Source of the DNA: Sindora glabra
Taxonomy: Eukaryota > Streptophyta > Magnoliopsida > Fabales > Fabaceae
DNA: 64,000 nucleotides
NCBI GenBank assembly: GCA_020226215.1
Contig: CM035236.1
Location: forward strand, 3,167,001 to 3,231,000
Reading direction: 5' to 3'
Part shown: in pieces, positions 62,255 to 64,000 of the stretch
Position numbering within the stretch: position 1 is the stretch's first letter
How the letters are laid out: each line of letters opens with the position of its first letter
Position numbers and translations under genes: made by a program
Notes under the pieces: model-generated
Told to the model about the DNA's origin: nothing
The model's input: the letters and a program-made list of their open reading frames with translations, nothing else
Databases searched by the model: none

Positions 62255-62860
62255 CAGAAAAATGCTAAATCTACTGGCACTTTGTCCCCATTTTAAATCC
62301 TGAAAATAATAAATACATTTATTATCAATGATGTAATGTATGAATTTTGGACGTTATATTAATCAAGTAGTTGCAAATTTTCAAAGTACTATTTTGACAT
62401 TTTTTATCAAGACAAATAACAGTGTTGAAAATAAAAAATGTTAAATGTACCGTCACTTTATCCCCATTTTAAATCTCAAAAATGGTAAATACATTTGTTA
62501 TAATTGATGTAATGTATGAGTTTTGAACGTTATATTAATTAAGTCGTTACAAATTTTCCAAACAGTGAATACATTTGTCATCATTGATACAATGTATGAG
62601 TTTTGGACGCTACATTAATCAAGTGATTGCAAATTTTCGAAGCACTGTTTTAATACTTTCTACCGAGACAAATAGTAGTGCTGAAAATGAAAAATGCTAA
62701 ATGTACCTACACTTTATCCCAATTTTAAATTTCAAAAACAGTAAATACATTTATTATCATTCATATAATGTATGAGTTTTAGACAATATATTAATCAAGC
62801 AGTTGCAAATTTTTAAAGATTATTTTGACACTTTTTACCGGGACAAAAAGTGATATTTCA
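62255..62860. repeat. Tandem array, four diverged units of about 110-190 bp, 3' of the P450 gene
   Basis: Recurring words in fixed order are GCTAAAT(C/G)TAC, CACTTT(G/A)TCCC, TAAATACATTT, GTAATGTATGA, TTAATCAAG and GTTGCAAATTTT. They start near 62,262, 62,438, about 62,560 (shortened) and 62,695. Absent from copy A, where the P450 3' flank continues directly to the GGGCAGGGTTA anchor. Confidence 0.8.
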
Positions 62861-63615
62861 ATTTAAATTTTAAATTTTTATATCTATTAAATTAGATTTT
62901 ATAATATATTTTAACCTAATTTAACTTCAAATCATACCTTTTATAACTCTATTTGTCCCACGTAATGTGATAAAGGTAAATAAAATAAGAGGTTGTTTAG
63001 TTTACCTTTAAGTTTTATTTCTTAAAAAATAGAAAAGAGTTAAATTATTTAATTATCCAATATCTAGTAAAATAGAGAAAAAAAGATTTCTTGGAAAGTC
63101 TTACTTCCCACAAAGCAAGAGAAACAACTTATCCACCTTTTGTTAGGTAAGTTTTATTTTCTATATTATTTATAAATATAATAATAAAATTATTTTTATT
63201 AAATTTAATTAATGATAGGTAAAATTTATTAATTTATATTATAATAATATTGAAAACAAGAAAAATAACTTATTAATTTCTATTTTATATGTTATTTATG
63301 GATACAATAACAAAATTATTTCTATTAAATTTAATTAATAATAATTTAAATTTATAATTTTTATTATAATAATATTGAAGATATAATAATTATTTTATTA
63401 ATACTTTCTAAAATATTTAAAATTAAATCAAATCAAATATAGAAAATTATTTTTTAGAAAATACTACTTCCTAAATTCAACTAAATAATTTTGCATATTT
63501 TTTAAGAATTTATATAAAAAATTATTTTTTATATAAATCAAATAACTCGAAAGAGGGCAGGGTTACTTATCATCCAAATAATTCAATTCAGCTCAGTTTG
63601 GCAGTATTCGCCGCG

Positions 63616-64000
63616 GACCGGACTACCATCCCCTAATTTAAAATTGGGGTGAATAAACCTTGAAATCCTGGATGGACATGCGATGGCTTCTTTACCACGG
63701 GAGCCATCAGGCGATAAAGCGGACAAAATAGCCCAGGTATAACTGGAGCATCGGAAACCGTTATATTATTACAAGCATTCGTTGGATTTGAATTTATACA
63801 TCGTCACATAGAATGTTTTAACAACATAATCGAGTAGATATTAAGATTTAAATAGTTATTTCCATGCTTCTTAAAATATACTTTTATTTATATGTTGATG
63901 AGTAGGATATTTTGATATTATAACTAGGTGGTACTAAAATTTAAGGAATGGGTTTCTTATTTATTAAAATGCAAGTGACAGTAGCATAATAAAACTAGAA
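63616..64000. other. Right edge of the window, no feature recognised
   Basis: GC-richer from 63,610 to 63,780, then AT-rich. No open frame of length and no similarity to other parts of the window were seen. Confidence 0.5.

Larger units (their letters stand above)
55900..63615 (+). repeat. Duplicated segment, copy B (contains the intact P450 gene)
   Basis: Counterpart of copy A (24,790-41,792). The left border lies near GATAACTATTTT (55,901; copy A 24,790). The right border is at or after GCAGTATTCGCC (63,602; copy A 41,780). Sequence in B but not A: about 56,000-56,215, the MITE 56,850-57,391, about 58,290-60,095, and about 62,250-63,545. P450 exon 1 and exon 2, 1-kb-scale upstream anchors and the 3' anchor all keep their order and strand. 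Confidence 0.85.

Overview
The window looks like nuclear DNA of a flowering plant, most likely a eudicot. It is very AT-rich, its genes are sparse and split by short GT-AG introns, and repeats of typical plant families fill most of the rest. I cannot name the species. Three genes appear intact: (1) CCS, the copper chaperone of Cu/Zn superoxide dismutase, plus strand, six exons, 14.7-17.5 kb; (2) a NUDX14-type ADP-sugar diphosphatase, minus strand, seven exons, 18.6-21.2 kb, convergent with CCS; (3) a CYP76-family cytochrome P450, plus strand, two exons, 60.3-62.2 kb. The first two are chloroplast-type housekeeping or stress genes. The P450 is an ER-anchored specialised-metabolism enzyme.

Layout. 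1-7.56 kb is the right part of a degraded Mutator-like element (MULE) carrying a transposase followed by a plant-mobile-domain (PMD) gene. 7.56-14.7 kb is AT-rich intergenic DNA with three small MITEs. 14.7-21.25 kb is the CCS/NUDX14 pair. 21.3-24.8 kb is intergenic with one unrecognised GC-richer ORF. 24.8-41.8 kb is a decayed copy (copy A) of a segment whose intact counterpart (copy B) lies at 55.9-63.6 kb. Copy A is split by a SINE, an 8.2-kb PIF/Harbinger element, and a Copia retrotransposon that sits inside its P450 pseudogene. At its 3' end it meets a complete 8.9-kb MULE (41,803-50,728) with about 200-bp terminal inverted repeats and a 10-bp target-site duplication. 50.7-55.2 kb is AT-rich intergenic DNA. 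Copy B carries its own later insertions, including a 542-bp MITE and a four-unit tandem array after the P450 gene.

The main structural points are as follows. Both MULEs share the gene order transposase then PMD, so PMD is a standing component of this family. The Harbinger element contains a 2.8-kb head-to-head array of units of roughly 100-130 bp that could fold into a very long hairpin. Comparing copies A and B gives several related empty sites that define insertions almost to the base. No CRISPR array, rRNA gene or tRNA gene was seen.
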